Assembly: GCF_000478825.2 (NCBI RefSeq)
Contig: NZ_CP007542.1
Span: 3,286,001-3,350,000 of the forward strand
From: Synechocystis sp. PCC 6714
Lineage (GTDB): Bacteria; Cyanobacteriota; Cyanobacteriia; Cyanobacteriales; Microcystaceae
Length of the DNA stretch: 64,000 nt
Direction: 5' to 3'
This document shows, in pieces, positions 63,914 to 64,000 of this stretch; positions within the stretch are counted from its first letter, which is position 1, and every line of letters begins with the position of its first letter. The position numbers and the translations under genes are program-made. The notes under the pieces are model-generated. The model was not told the origin of the DNA, searched no databases, and saw only the letters and a program-made list of their open reading frames with translations.

Positions 63914-64000
63914 AGGCCACCAACACAGATAATCCCAGGTTAACTGAGAGGGGCCCCAGGGAAATCTGCTTTGGGCAAAATTAAGCAAATTTTCTAGCTC

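Overview
The window looks like chromosomal DNA of a unicellular cyanobacterium, very close to Synechocystis sp. PCC 6803. The support is a form IB-type rbcL-rbcX-rbcS cluster, psbT, the ndhC-ndhK-ndhJ cluster of photosynthetic NDH-1, a separate rpoC1 (RNA polymerase gamma subunit, split as in cyanobacteria), ctpA (D1 processing protease), a PetC3-like Rieske protein, a SYCRP1-like cAMP receptor and very frequent HIP1 octamers (GCGATCGC). Gene names come from recognising proteins by eye; no search was run. Whether the strain is PCC 6803 itself or a close relative cannot be settled here.

Layout. 0-12 kb: 5' part of rsmH, a DUF4168 protein, ureE, a decayed IS200/IS605-type tnpB relic, a PRC-barrel protein, radC-trhO, tRNA-Ala, an orphan urtD with a TerB-like tail, two envelope proteins, a two-gene ABC-2 exporter, purF and psbT. 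12-18.6 kb: nrdR, an Slr0006-like YrdC protein, a sugar nucleotidyltransferase, ctpA, then rbcL-rbcX-rbcS ending in a palindromic repeat and a strong terminator. 18.6-20.8 kb: an AT-rich accessory island with an unrecognised two-gene operon (soluble protein plus four-helix membrane protein) flanked by decayed sequence. 20.8-29 kb: a GPH-family sugar transporter, a 46-residue one-helix protein, membrane proteins, the CRP-family regulator, a YqhA-like protein, ndhC-K-J and thrC. 29-46 kb: tilS, two FkbM methyltransferases, pilM-N-O-Q (type IV pilus), an SLH protein, a WecG-type glycosyltransferase, a TolC-like channel, gamma-glutamyltransferase, FtsW and a NodU-type carbamoyltransferase. 47-55 kb: rpoC1, a type I secretion ABC/HlyD pair and the Rieske protein. 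55-64 kb: Bcp peroxiredoxin, a BlaI/M56 pair, cobM, a small AT-rich DUF6883/DUF4926 pair, a TPR glycosyltransferase, aroH, a GltS-type symporter and a UDP-GlcNAc 2-epimerase.

How the genes fit together. Carbon fixation and photosynthesis are represented by rbcLXS, the Ci-responsive Slr0006 homologue, ctpA, psbT and ndhCKJ. Motility is represented by pilMNOQ and the CRP-type regulator. Export is represented by the TolC-like channel and the HlyB/HlyD-like pair 8-12 kb away, which probably form one type I secretion route. Surface polysaccharide is represented by WecG, FkbM, WecB and GT2-TPR proteins. The best candidates for something undescribed are the AT-rich two-gene module downstream of rbcS, the DUF6883/DUF4926 pair, a TnpB-less element that still carries omegaRNA-like hairpins, and a palindromic 56-bp repeat present at two gene ends.
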